This document shows positions 1 through 6,279 of a stretch of DNA of 6,899 nucleotides, piece by piece; the stretch's first letter is position 1; every line of letters starts with the position of its first letter. Both the position numbers and the translations under genes were made by a program. Location: NCBI GenBank assembly GCA_009922295.1, contig RFWA01000129.1:1-6899 (forward strand), given 5' to 3'. A model generated the notes under the pieces. That model did not search any database, was not told where the DNA came from, and saw only the letters and a program-made list of their open reading frames with translations. The DNA is from Betaproteobacteria bacterium (GTDB lineage: Bacteria > Pseudomonadota > Gammaproteobacteria > Burkholderiales > Burkholderiaceae_C).

Positions 1-1
1 G

Positions 2-1084
2 ACAACCCCCCGTATTAAGGCAGCCGTGATTGGCGCCGGATGGTATGCCGCTCAATCGCACATTCCAACGCTGGCCTCGCGGTCTGACGTGGTGCTTGAT
101 GGCGTGTGTAGGCTAGGCGCAGCCGACCTGCAGCGTGTACGCGACCATTTTGGCTTTCAATTTAGCTCAGAAAATTACCATGACGTTCTTGCAAGAAAGC
201 CAGACGTGGTAGTGGTCGCGTCCCCCCACAAAACGCATTTCGAGCATTGTCAGGCGGCACTGGCATGCGGCGCCCACGTTTTGTGTGAAAAGCCCATGAC
301 CCTGGACCCTGCGCACGCCTGGGCTCTGGTAGCGCAAGCCCAACGCGCTGGGCTCTCACTGGTTTTGGCAAACGGCTACCACTATCTTCCCGGCCTAGCT
401 CAGGTGCGCCAAGCACTGATGGATGGCGCTGTAGGGCGTATTGAGCATGTCAGCTGCAGTTTTGTTTCTGCAACTCGGGCCGTATTTGAGGGCAGCGTCG
501 GGTTGGCCCGATGGAGCACCATGTTTTTCCGTCCTGCTCGCGATACTTGGCAAGATCCTGCGAACGGGGGCGGCTTTGCATATGGTCAGCTGTCGCACTC
601 AGTGGCTTTGACCTTATGGCTGACGGGCCTGGATGCGCTGTCGGTCAGTGCGCACAACTTCAACGTGGATGGCAACGACTTATGCAATGCCGCCATCGTG
701 TTGTGTGCCAATGGCTCAGTTTTGTCACTCAGCGGTGCAGCTGCCTTGCCCGAAGGCCAGCGAGCCCTGCTCAGGTTGTTCATAACCGGAAACGAGGGCG
801 TGATGGAAGTAGAGCTTGACCGAGACCGCGTATCTCTTAGCCGTCACGACGGCGAAGATAGGCTGCCTCTGAAAATTTCACCCGGGCAATGGAGTTACCA
901 CTGCGAGGGACCAATTCATGCCGTGGTCGATTTAGCACAAGGCCGGGGCAGCAATCTAACCCCAGGCGCCATCGGCGCGGCCACGGTTTCGGTCATTGCT
1001 GCTTTGGCTGCATCTTCCAAAAGCGGCGGCAATGCCTTCGCAGTGGTGCATCCCGCCGCCACCACGCCCGCTGCTTCGCCGTGA
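2..1084 (+). CDS. Gfo/Idh/MocA-family NAD(P)-dependent oxidoreductase (5' end outside window)
   Basis: A dehydrogenase that would oxidise or reduce a sugar, sugar acid or cyclitol with NAD(P). The reading frame is open to the left edge. Its first visible residues (TTPRIKAAVIGAGWYA) form the opening beta strand and glycine-rich loop of a Rossmann fold, so the real start lies just upstream; a GTG at 26 falls inside this strand and is not the start. Counting from that GTG as residue 1, the dinucleotide loop GAGWYA is at 3-8 and the family hallmark CEKP, with its catalytic lysine, at 87-90. The C-terminal GFO_IDH_MocA domain follows, with GGGFAYGQLSH at 181-191. There the histidine is kept, but the aspartate common in GGGxxxDxGxH is glycine, as in a subgroup of the family. 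The 360 visible residues are close to full length. It overlaps the mutarotase gene by four bases, which supports a role in sugar catabolism. The exact substrate cannot be read from sequence. Confidence 0.9.
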   Translation, partial: TTPRIKAAVIGAGWYAAQSHIPTLASRSDVVLDGVCRLGAADLQRVRDHFGFQFSSENYHDVLARKPDVVVVASPHKTHFEHCQAALACGAHVLCEKPMTLDPAHAWALVAQAQRAGLSLVLANGYHYLPGLAQVRQALMDGAVGRIEHVSCSFVSATRAVFEGSVGLARWSTMFFRPARDTWQDPANGGGFAYGQLSHSVALTLWLTGLDALSVSAHNFNVDGNDLCNAAIVLCANGSVLSLSGAAALPEGQRALLRLFITGNEGVMEVELDRDRVSLSRHDGEDRLPLKISPGQWSYHCEGPIHAVVDLAQGRGSNLTPGAIGAATVSVIAALAASSKSGGNAFAVVHPAATTPAASP

Positions 1085-1449
1085 GAGGTAACTTGCCAAC
1101 GCCGGGGCCACTACCAGGCAGTGAGTCCGTAGCTTTCTGTCTGCAACTGCGTGAAGGTTACGCGTCAGAATACCAACGTCGCCATGATGCACTCTGGCCA
1201 GACATGCGGCAGGCCCTGCTGGATGCCGGCGTGCTGCACTACGAGATTCATCTCGAGCCTCAGTCACTGCTGCTGTTCGCGATCATGGTTCGCCGCAAAG
1301 ACCACACCATGGACCACCTGCCACAACACCCGGCCTGGCAGCGATGGCAAAAATACATGGCCGATATCCTGATCCAGGACAACGGCCTGCCAAAGCGTGT
1401 GCCCTTACAACGGATGTTCGAGATGCAGGCAAAGGCGCTGTCGCGATAG
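1081..1449 (+). CDS. rhaM: L-rhamnose mutarotase-family protein (RhaM/DUF718)
   Basis: Predicted small cytoplasmic sugar mutarotase interconverting alpha and beta anomers of L-rhamnose or a related 6-deoxy sugar. From the GTG at 1081 it has 122 residues, against about 104 for E. coli RhaM. Family landmarks, in order: YQRRHDALWP (His35, the HxxxWP histidine), YEIHL (Tyr54), LLFAIMVRR, then WQRWQKYMADIL and the C-terminal PLQRMFEM. The His-Tyr spacing of 19 equals that between His22 and Tyr41 of the E. coli enzyme as I recall it. The frame is open further upstream (to 889), but that part only repeats the preceding gene's sequence in another frame and has no family similarity. GTG 1081 overlaps the previous stop as GTGA, suggesting translational coupling; a TTG at 1093 with GAGAGG at 1083-1088 is an alternative start. 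The roughly 15 residues before the domain are Pro/Gly-rich and not part of the fold. The family call is firm. Rhamnose as substrate is inferred, since no rhamnose kinase, isomerase or aldolase is visible. Confidence 0.85.
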   Translation: MRGNLPTPGPLPGSESVAFCLQLREGYASEYQRRHDALWPDMRQALLDAGVLHYEIHLEPQSLLLFAIMVRRKDHTMDHLPQHPAWQRWQKYMADILIQDNGLPKRVPLQRMFEMQAKALSR

Positions 1450-1470
1450 GGAGGGCAAGCACGACTACGA

Positions 1471-3195
1471 TTGTCGATTATCCTTGCGGTGACTGTAACC
1501 GCGCGGGCTCATGCCCGTCACATCTTGAACACCCTCCCCCTCGTCCGCTGGCTGGTTCTCATCACGCTGTTGGTCAATGCCATCGGCCTGGTCACGCCCA
1601 TCATCAACGCCGGTGACTCCGTCACCTATGCCGCGCTGTCGCAGCACATGGTGCGCCACGGCGACTGGGTCAACCTGGTGCTGGACGGGCAAGACTGGCT
1701 GGACAAGCCGCATTTTCCGTTCTGGGTGACGGCGCTGTTTTTCAAGGTGGGCGGTGTCAACGCCATCAGCTACAACCTGCCGGGCTTCCTGTTCCACCTG
1801 CTCGGGGCCTACTACACCTACCGCTTGGCTCGCCTTTTCTACGGGCGGGACGCCGCCTGGCTCGCTGTGCTGGTGTTTGTATCGGCATTCCAGGTGATGC
1901 TGACCTCAACCGACGTGCGTGCCGAGACCTACCTCACCGGCAGCATCATGGGCGCCTGTTACTACTGGTTACGCCACGACGCCACCCCAAGGCTGAAGTA
2001 CCTGCTGCTGGGTGCGCTTTTCAGCGCGGTAGCGGTGATGACCAAGGGCATCTTTACCCTGATCACCATCAGCAGCGGCCTGGTGGCGCTGTGGTTCTAC
2101 CAGGGCCGCTGGCGCGAGCTGTGGCAGGGTAAATGGTGGCTGGCGCTGGCACTGACGCTGCTGCTCACCTCGCCGGAGCTGCTGGCGCTATACCTGCAGT
2201 TCGACGCCCATCCGGAGAAGCTGGTGTTTGAGCGTACCGGCGTCTCGGGCATTCGTTTTTTTGTGTGGGACAGTCAGTTCGGCCGGTTTTTCAATACCGG
2301 CCCGATCCGCAACACAGACGGTAATCCGGTCTTCTTTGTGCATGTGTTTCTGTGGGCCTTCCTGCCCTGGGTGGCCGTCGCCTTCGCTGCGCTGGGACAG
2401 GCCTGGCGCGGCTGGCGCAACAGCGACAGGCGCGCACAGGGCCAGCTGGTGTACCTCGGCGCCTCCTTTGCCGTGACCTTTGGCTTGTTCAGCCTGACCA
2501 GCTTCCAGCTCGATTACTACACGGTGATCGTGTTCCCATTCGCCGCTATCCTGTGCGGCCAGTATCTGGCACCGGTGCTGGCCCAGCCCGACGGCCGGCG
2601 CGGACTGGAATTGGCCCAACTCGGCATGGCCGCGCTGACGGCCGGGCTGGCACTGGCGCTGGCCCTGTATGTCGGCCAGCCGATGGTGACCTGCTTGGTG
2701 TTACTGTTCTTGCTGGTCGGACTGGCGCTCGGCAAGCTGTGGCGTGCACCTTGGCGTGCCAGGGCCTTATTGTTGCTGCCAATGTGGGGCGTGGCCTTGC
2801 TGTACAGCTTTATCACTGTATTGATGACCCTGACCTACCTGTCGGTCGGGCTGGCCTACAACGCGAACCGGGTGCTGGCTACGCAACCCCCCGGTGCCAT
2901 TTATGTTTGGCAAATGGACCTGGTGGCCCGAGAGCTGGGGCTTTACAACCAGGCGCCCTCCGTCTCTGTCAGTGAGCGCCCGCGCTTGCCTACGGTGGGA
3001 CGGCCCTACTATCTGGTGATCCGGGCGGCGCAGCTGGCACAAGTGGCCCATTTGCCGGGTCAAGTCGAACCCGTGGCGCAAGGCCTCTGGGTGGTCGACA
3101 AGACGGGCCTGCTGCCGCGCATGCTGCAGTTGGCCCGGGGCACGGAGCCGCCAGAAGACATCCGCATTTTGCGCATAGTCCCTGGCCTGCGCTAA
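1471..3195 (+). CDS. GT39/ArnT-like (PMT_2) membrane glycosyltransferase
   Basis: A polytopic inner-membrane protein of 574 residues predicted to transfer a sugar from a polyprenyl-phosphate carrier to an envelope acceptor on the periplasmic side. The length suits ArnT-type enzymes (about 550). A first hydrophobic helix (about 25-45) leads into the GT-C first loop with GDSVTYAALSQHMVRHGDW: Asp49 matches the family's catalytic Asp, but the usual following Glu (DE) is Ser50. LDKPHFPFW (77-85) matches the FEKP-type loop of ArnT. TSTDVRAETYL (145-155) carries further conserved acidic and basic residues. Roughly ten more hydrophobic segments follow to about residue 460, then a soluble C-terminal region of about 100 residues. 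The start is uncertain: TTG 1471 lies about 15 bases after GGGAGGG (1449-1455); GTG 1489 and TTG 1525 are alternatives, and the last gives MNTLPLVRW just before helix 1. It begins 21 bases after the mutarotase stop. Its codons look richer in CTG, GGC and GTG than those of the converging genes. Substrate and acceptor are unknown. Confidence 0.85.
   Translation: MSIILAVTVTARAHARHILNTLPLVRWLVLITLLVNAIGLVTPIINAGDSVTYAALSQHMVRHGDWVNLVLDGQDWLDKPHFPFWVTALFFKVGGVNAISYNLPGFLFHLLGAYYTYRLARLFYGRDAAWLAVLVFVSAFQVMLTSTDVRAETYLTGSIMGACYYWLRHDATPRLKYLLLGALFSAVAVMTKGIFTLITISSGLVALWFYQGRWRELWQGKWWLALALTLLLTSPELLALYLQFDAHPEKLVFERTGVSGIRFFVWDSQFGRFFNTGPIRNTDGNPVFFVHVFLWAFLPWVAVAFAALGQAWRGWRNSDRRAQGQLVYLGASFAVTFGLFSLTSFQLDYYTVIVFPFAAILCGQYLAPVLAQPDGRRGLELAQLGMAALTAGLALALALYVGQPMVTCLVLLFLLVGLALGKLWRAPWRARALLLLPMWGVALLYSFITVLMTLTYLSVGLAYNANRVLATQPPGAIYVWQMDLVARELGLYNQAPSVSVSERPRLPTVGRPYYLVIRAAQLAQVAHLPGQVEPVAQGLWVVDKTGLLPRMLQLARGTEPPEDIRILRIVPGLR
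1504..1517 (+). repeat. Small perfect hairpin near the glycosyltransferase start
   Basis: CGGGC (1504-1508), loop TCAT, GCCCG (1513-1517) form a perfect 5-bp G/C stem. It lies inside the coding frame if translation starts at TTG 1471 or GTG 1489, and seven bases before TTG 1525 if that is used. No T-tract follows, so it is not an intrinsic terminator. It could modulate initiation or be chance in G+C-rich DNA. Confidence 0.3.
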
Positions 3196-3330
3196 GCGCT
3201 GCTGCGGTGCGCCACCAATCTGCACGATGCCCCTGAGAAAATCAACATCGTCAAGCTGGACACCTGTTCTGACGTCCTGATGAGACAGAACTACCTCCAT
3301 CCCTAACGCAAGCAAATCGATTTTTTCTCT
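3196..3330. other. Convergent intergenic region
   Basis: The gap of 135 bases between the plus-strand glycosyltransferase and the minus-strand hydrolase. It holds a 6-bp inverted repeat with a 14-base loop (GTTCTG 3266-3271, CAGAAC 3286-3291), and a 10-bp palindrome AAATCGATTT (3314-3323) running into a T-tract that ends at 3326. Neither is a convincing intrinsic terminator: the first has no T-tract and the second has no G/C stem. The plus frame of the glycosyltransferase stays open for 36 more codons after its TAA, to a second TAA at 3304-3306. I see no independent gene with a start codon and ribosome site here. Confidence 0.5.
3266..3291. repeat. Inverted repeat GTTCTG/CAGAAC
   Basis: Two perfect 6-base arms separated by 14 bases in the gap between convergent genes. 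A weak bidirectional transcript-end structure is possible, but there is no adjacent T-tract on either strand, so function is unproven. Confidence 0.3.
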
Positions 3331-5016
3331 TCACCAAGCAAGCGCATAAGCCTCGCGTCTTGGGTCTGCGCCAGCGTTGAGGAGGCCGGACTTAGGGTCT
3401 CGGACTATGGCGCACACGGCCCCGCTGACACCCGGAAGTGCGGGTATGGTTTCGACATCGTGTCCTCTTTGCTTCAGTTCTTCCGCAATACCAGCTGGCA
3501 GATTTTTTTCCAACAACAGTCTGCCAGGAAAGTAGGCGTGTGGAGCGAAGGAGTCAGGAAAATTCTTGGTGCATATTCGGGGCGCTTCAATAGCCTCCTG
3601 CAACCGTTTGTCAAACTCGGTGACATTCAAAAACACTTGGAGCATGGCCTGCATTTGCACGTCTCCGCCAGGGGTGCCCCATGCCATGAAAAACTTGCCA
3701 TCGCGAAATGCCATGGCCGGAGCCGGCGTGAGGCGAGGTCGCTTGCCAGGAGCTACCACGCTCGGGTGGTTTGGGTCGAGCCGGCTCTGAGATCCTCGAG
3801 AAGACACAGCGAGCCCAGTACCAGGGATCGTGGGCGTGTCGAAAGAGGTGTCGGACAGCGTTGCGGAGTAGGCATTGCCCCAGCGATCTACGGCGCATGC
3901 GTAGATGGTGTCCGGCGACATGCCCGCTGCACTGCCGCTGGCCGCAGCGGGAGGCGAAAGTGTAGGAGCGCGTGTTGGCGCGGCAGCTGGGTTTCCAGCG
4001 TCTGGCATCTTGCCGAAAGCGCGTTGCGGGTCTATGCGCGCTTGTTGAAGAGCCGCATAGTCCGCTGAGAGCAGCGCCTGGGTAGGGACCTTCACAAAAG
4101 CCGGGTCTCCGACATAGGCTTCGCGGTCTGCGAATGCAAGGTTCATCGCCTCCGCTAGGGTGTGTAGGTAGTCCGCCGTGTTGTGTCCCATCGAACGGAT
4201 ATTGAAGCGTTCAAGTGTCTTCAAGGTCTGGGGTAACACAATGCCTTGGCACCACACGTCACACGTATGAACGCGGTAGTCGCGATAGTCCGCATAGATA
4301 CTCTCCTCTACGGGTGTCTCGAATTCGGCAAGGTCCTGCCTTGTGACGAACCCCCCATTCTCAGCGTGGTAGTCCGCAATCGCGTTGGCGATTAAACCGC
4401 GGTAAAAATAGTCGTGCACGGCCTGTAGTTTGTTGTCCCTATCCCCTCTGCTTGCGCGTTCCGCTGCAATCATTCCCGCAATACTTCGGGCTAAGTCATT
4501 TTGGCTAAACAAGTCGCCCACCATTGGAGCGGCTCCATTGGGCAAATAGACTTCAGCATTGGATTTCCACTGAGCATTTCGTTCAGCTACTGCCTTCAAA
4601 TTGTTGGCTAACAACGGGTAGACAGGAAAGCCATCGCGGGCAAGCTCAAGGGCAGGGACCGTGCGCAGCAACCCGTCAGGCATGTGCCCGTCCATGCTAG
4701 CCTTGCGCAAAGCCTCTTGGTTGGCGGCCTTTGGCCACCAACCAAGGCCGGCCAAACTGATAATCCGATCTTCAGACTTGACGTAAATCAGCGTGGGAGC
4801 GACGCCAGCGAAACTGACGATGTCAGGCTGAACTACCGCAAGCGTCATCGCCGCCGTTACGCCTGCATCGACCGCGTTACCACCCCTATCCAGCACGCGC
4901 ATCGCTGCCAGGCTTGCCAAATAGTGTCCAGTCGACACCGCCTGATGGCGGCCGACCAATGTTGGTCGAAAACTGGTTGCTCCAGAAAGCAGGTTGGGGC
5001 TAGGAAGTGTGGCCAC
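3331..5016 (-). CDS. Gamma-glutamyltranspeptidase-like Ntn hydrolase, divergent
   Basis: Member of the gamma-glutamyltransferase family, which self-cleaves before a threonine that becomes the N-terminal nucleophile of the small subunit. It has 561 residues, near the usual length. RGGNAVDAGVTAAMTLAVVQ (44-63) is the family's N-terminal signature. The cleavage site is best placed at Thr370 in DTIYACAVDRWGNAYS, which aligns with the TTHxSVVDxxGNAV site of classical enzymes. APGKRPRLTPAPAM (422-435) and GTPGGDVQMQ (447-456) match the small-subunit core, the PGG being the oxyanion-side motif. Unlike E. coli GGT there is no signal peptide, so it is probably cytoplasmic. The Arg motif (RExAP) that grips the gamma-glutamyl carboxylate appears as GLGWWPKAA (90-98), and the SSM pair near the active site reads TPA. 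An Ala/Pro/Ser-rich stretch (about 340-367) precedes the nucleophile. The start is a GTG preceded by seven T and no clear ribosome site; no better start exists before the conserved domain. It lies 66 bases after the binding-protein gene, same strand, likely one operon. Substrate unknown: an amide or gamma-glutamyl-like compound. Confidence 0.88.
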   Translation of the reverse strand: MATLPSPNLLSGATSFRPTLVGRHQAVSTGHYLASLAAMRVLDRGGNAVDAGVTAAMTLAVVQPDIVSFAGVAPTLIYVKSEDRIISLAGLGWWPKAANQEALRKASMDGHMPDGLLRTVPALELARDGFPVYPLLANNLKAVAERNAQWKSNAEVYLPNGAAPMVGDLFSQNDLARSIAGMIAAERASRGDRDNKLQAVHDYFYRGLIANAIADYHAENGGFVTRQDLAEFETPVEESIYADYRDYRVHTCDVWCQGIVLPQTLKTLERFNIRSMGHNTADYLHTLAEAMNLAFADREAYVGDPAFVKVPTQALLSADYAALQQARIDPQRAFGKMPDAGNPAAAPTRAPTLSPPAAASGSAAGMSPDTIYACAVDRWGNAYSATLSDTSFDTPTIPGTGLAVSSRGSQSRLDPNHPSVVAPGKRPRLTPAPAMAFRDGKFFMAWGTPGGDVQMQAMLQVFLNVTEFDKRLQEAIEAPRICTKNFPDSFAPHAYFPGRLLLEKNLPAGIAEELKQRGHDVETIPALPGVSGAVCAIVRDPKSGLLNAGADPRREAYALAW

Positions 5017-5082
5017 AAAAAAACTGTCGGTGTGAAGGGTTACTGAGGCCAGTCGATAGCAAGCTGGCCGTTCGGCTTTCTC

Positions 5083-6087
5083 TCAGTCGAGCGGTACAGC
5101 AAGCGACTTGATGAGCTGACTCCACTTGCTTATGTCGGCCTTTATATCTATTGAGAACTCGGCCGGGGTCGTCAGCGCAAACTCAACCCCCAATCCCCCA
5201 ATGCGCTGTTTGACGTCTGGCATCTGCAATATGCGGTTAAGGTCTGCATTGATTCGCGCCACGACCTGCTGTGGCGTTCCAGCTGGCGCTACCAATCCTT
5301 GCCATTGTGCGGCCTCAAAACCAGGCAAACCTCCTGCCTCTGCAACAGTCGGGATCTCAGGCGCAGCCGCCGAGCGTGTGCTTGTGGTCACTGCAAGGGC
5401 TTTGAGACGCCCCGCTTTTATTTGCGGCAGCGCAGCAGAAAGAATGGGTTGGTTCAGCGTAACCTGGCCACCGATAACATCTGTGAGAGCCTGTGACGAG
5501 ATTTTGTATGGCACTTCTACAATATCTATTTTTGCCACTGCCTTCAGGTATTCGACGAACAAGTGGCTAGGCGATCCCTTGCCAGATGACGAATAGCTCA
5601 GTTGACCGGGTTTGCTTTTGGCCAATTCAATGAGCTGCTTGAGGTCTGCCACCGGCAGAGATGGATTGACCACGATAACGCTGGGAATGAAGCCAATACG
5701 CCCAATTGCTACGAAATCACGCAGGGCGTCGTAGGGGGGCTTTGCGTACAGGCTGGGCGCCACCGCCCAAGATGTTGCGGCGAGCAGCAAAGTATGCCCA
5801 TCGGGCGCTGCGTTACCCACCGTCTGGCTGCCAAGTAAACCACCTGCACCAGTTATGTTTTCAACGACAACGGGTTGGCCCCATGTTTCCGAGAACTTCA
5901 CGCTAAGCGTACGCGCAAAAATATCCGCTCCAGTACCAGCAGCAAACGGTACGACAATCCGCACCGTCTTGCTCGGGAAACTTTGCGCAGCAGCCGGAAG
6001 ATGAGCAAATACGGTTGCCAAAGAGCACAGAACCAGCGCCACATGACTGAAGGTTTTCCAAGCCATTTTTCTTAAAGCTATTGGCAT
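5083..6087 (-). CDS. Bug/TctC-family periplasmic solute-binding protein
   Basis: An extracytoplasmic receptor of the tripartite tricarboxylate transporter (TctC/Bug) family that binds a small, usually carboxylated, ligand in the periplasm. From the ATG at 6087 it has 334 residues, normal for the family. A signal peptide covers about residues 1-35: basic start (RK, K), hydrophobic core, then LPAAAQS as a signal-peptidase-I site. The Cys in LVLCS is not preceded by a proper lipobox. The mature protein opens with FPSKTVRIVVPFAAGTGADI and PVVVENITGAGGLLG, both family signatures. YSSSGKGSPSHLFVE and LPGFEAAQWQGLVAPAGTP follow in the usual order. A longer frame starting at TTG 6123 exists, but the ATG at 6087 has AGAGA close upstream and gives a normal signal sequence; ATG 6066 is possible too. 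It precedes the GGT-like gene on the same strand and so may supply its substrate. No TctA or TctB partner is in the window, as is common for these orphan receptors. The ligand is not predictable. Confidence 0.93.
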   Translation of the reverse strand: MPIALRKMAWKTFSHVALVLCSLATVFAHLPAAAQSFPSKTVRIVVPFAAGTGADIFARTLSVKFSETWGQPVVVENITGAGGLLGSQTVGNAAPDGHTLLLAATSWAVAPSLYAKPPYDALRDFVAIGRIGFIPSVIVVNPSLPVADLKQLIELAKSKPGQLSYSSSGKGSPSHLFVEYLKAVAKIDIVEVPYKISSQALTDVIGGQVTLNQPILSAALPQIKAGRLKALAVTTSTRSAAAPEIPTVAEAGGLPGFEAAQWQGLVAPAGTPQQVVARINADLNRILQMPDVKQRIGGLGVEFALTTPAEFSIDIKADISKWSQLIKSLAVPLD

Positions 6088-6097
6088 GAGAATTCTC
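6088..6097. repeat. 10-bp palindrome at the binding-protein ribosome site
   Basis: GAGAATTCTC is a perfect palindrome directly against the ATG of the Bug-type gene and includes part of its purine-rich ribosome site. It may be chance or a small operator. Confidence 0.3.
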
Positions 6098-6136
6098 TGT
6101 AGTTGGACGGATAGTAAATTCAACTGGGTGGGGACA

Positions 6137-6166
6137 AGTATGGCAGGTTCTGTGGTTCCGGCGCAA
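6137..6166 (-). promoter_or_regulatory. Possible sigma-70 promoter for the binding protein-hydrolase operon
   Basis: Read on the minus strand, TTGCGC (6166-6161), an 18-base spacer and CATACT (6142-6137) with a TGC just before it resemble a weak -35 and extended -10. This is about 50 bases before the ATG, the only gap before this two-gene unit. The matches are partial (3/6 and 4/6), so this is a candidate only. Confidence 0.2.
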
Positions 6167-6183
6167 TGCTGTAGTGTGCGAAC
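6155..6183. repeat. Imperfect dyad upstream of the binding-protein gene
   Basis: GTTC (6155-6158) plus GCGCA (6161-6165) pair with TGTGC (6175-6179) plus GAAC (6180-6183), with a 2-base bulge, one G-T pair and a 9-base loop. The dyad overlaps the candidate -35 element, so it could be a regulator site or a 5' leader hairpin. There is no T-tract to make it a terminator for the PhyH gene. Significance is uncertain. Confidence 0.25.
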
Positions 6184-6279
6184 TCGCGCAAAAAGCAGGC
6201 AATTACCTCACCGCAGTAACTCTTATTTATCCACTGCACGCCACCAGAGCCGCATCGCCTGGACTTTGGAGCGCACCAG

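Noticed and set aside
889..1080. A longer mutarotase starting at 889
   Set aside because: Residues before about position 1081 are the oxidoreductase gene read in another frame, without family similarity; the conserved domain begins well after the GTG at 1081.
2228..2975. Alternative-frame open frames within the glycosyltransferase
   Set aside because: They arise from G+C-rich codon composition and encode Arg/Pro/Ala-rich translations without domains; the main frame has continuous GT39 similarity.
2767..3315. Minus-strand open frame of 182 codons over the glycosyltransferase end
   Set aside because: Mostly antisense to a well-supported gene in G+C-rich DNA; the translation shows no recognisable domain and no ribosome site was evident.
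3312..3327. Intrinsic terminator at the AAATCGATTT palindrome and T-tract
   Set aside because: The stem is A/T-rich with no room for a loop, so it does not meet the usual G/C stem plus U-tract pattern.
6088..6123. TTG start at 6123 for the binding protein
   Set aside because: It would add 12 residues before a normal signal peptide; ATG 6087 with a purine-rich site upstream is the better start.
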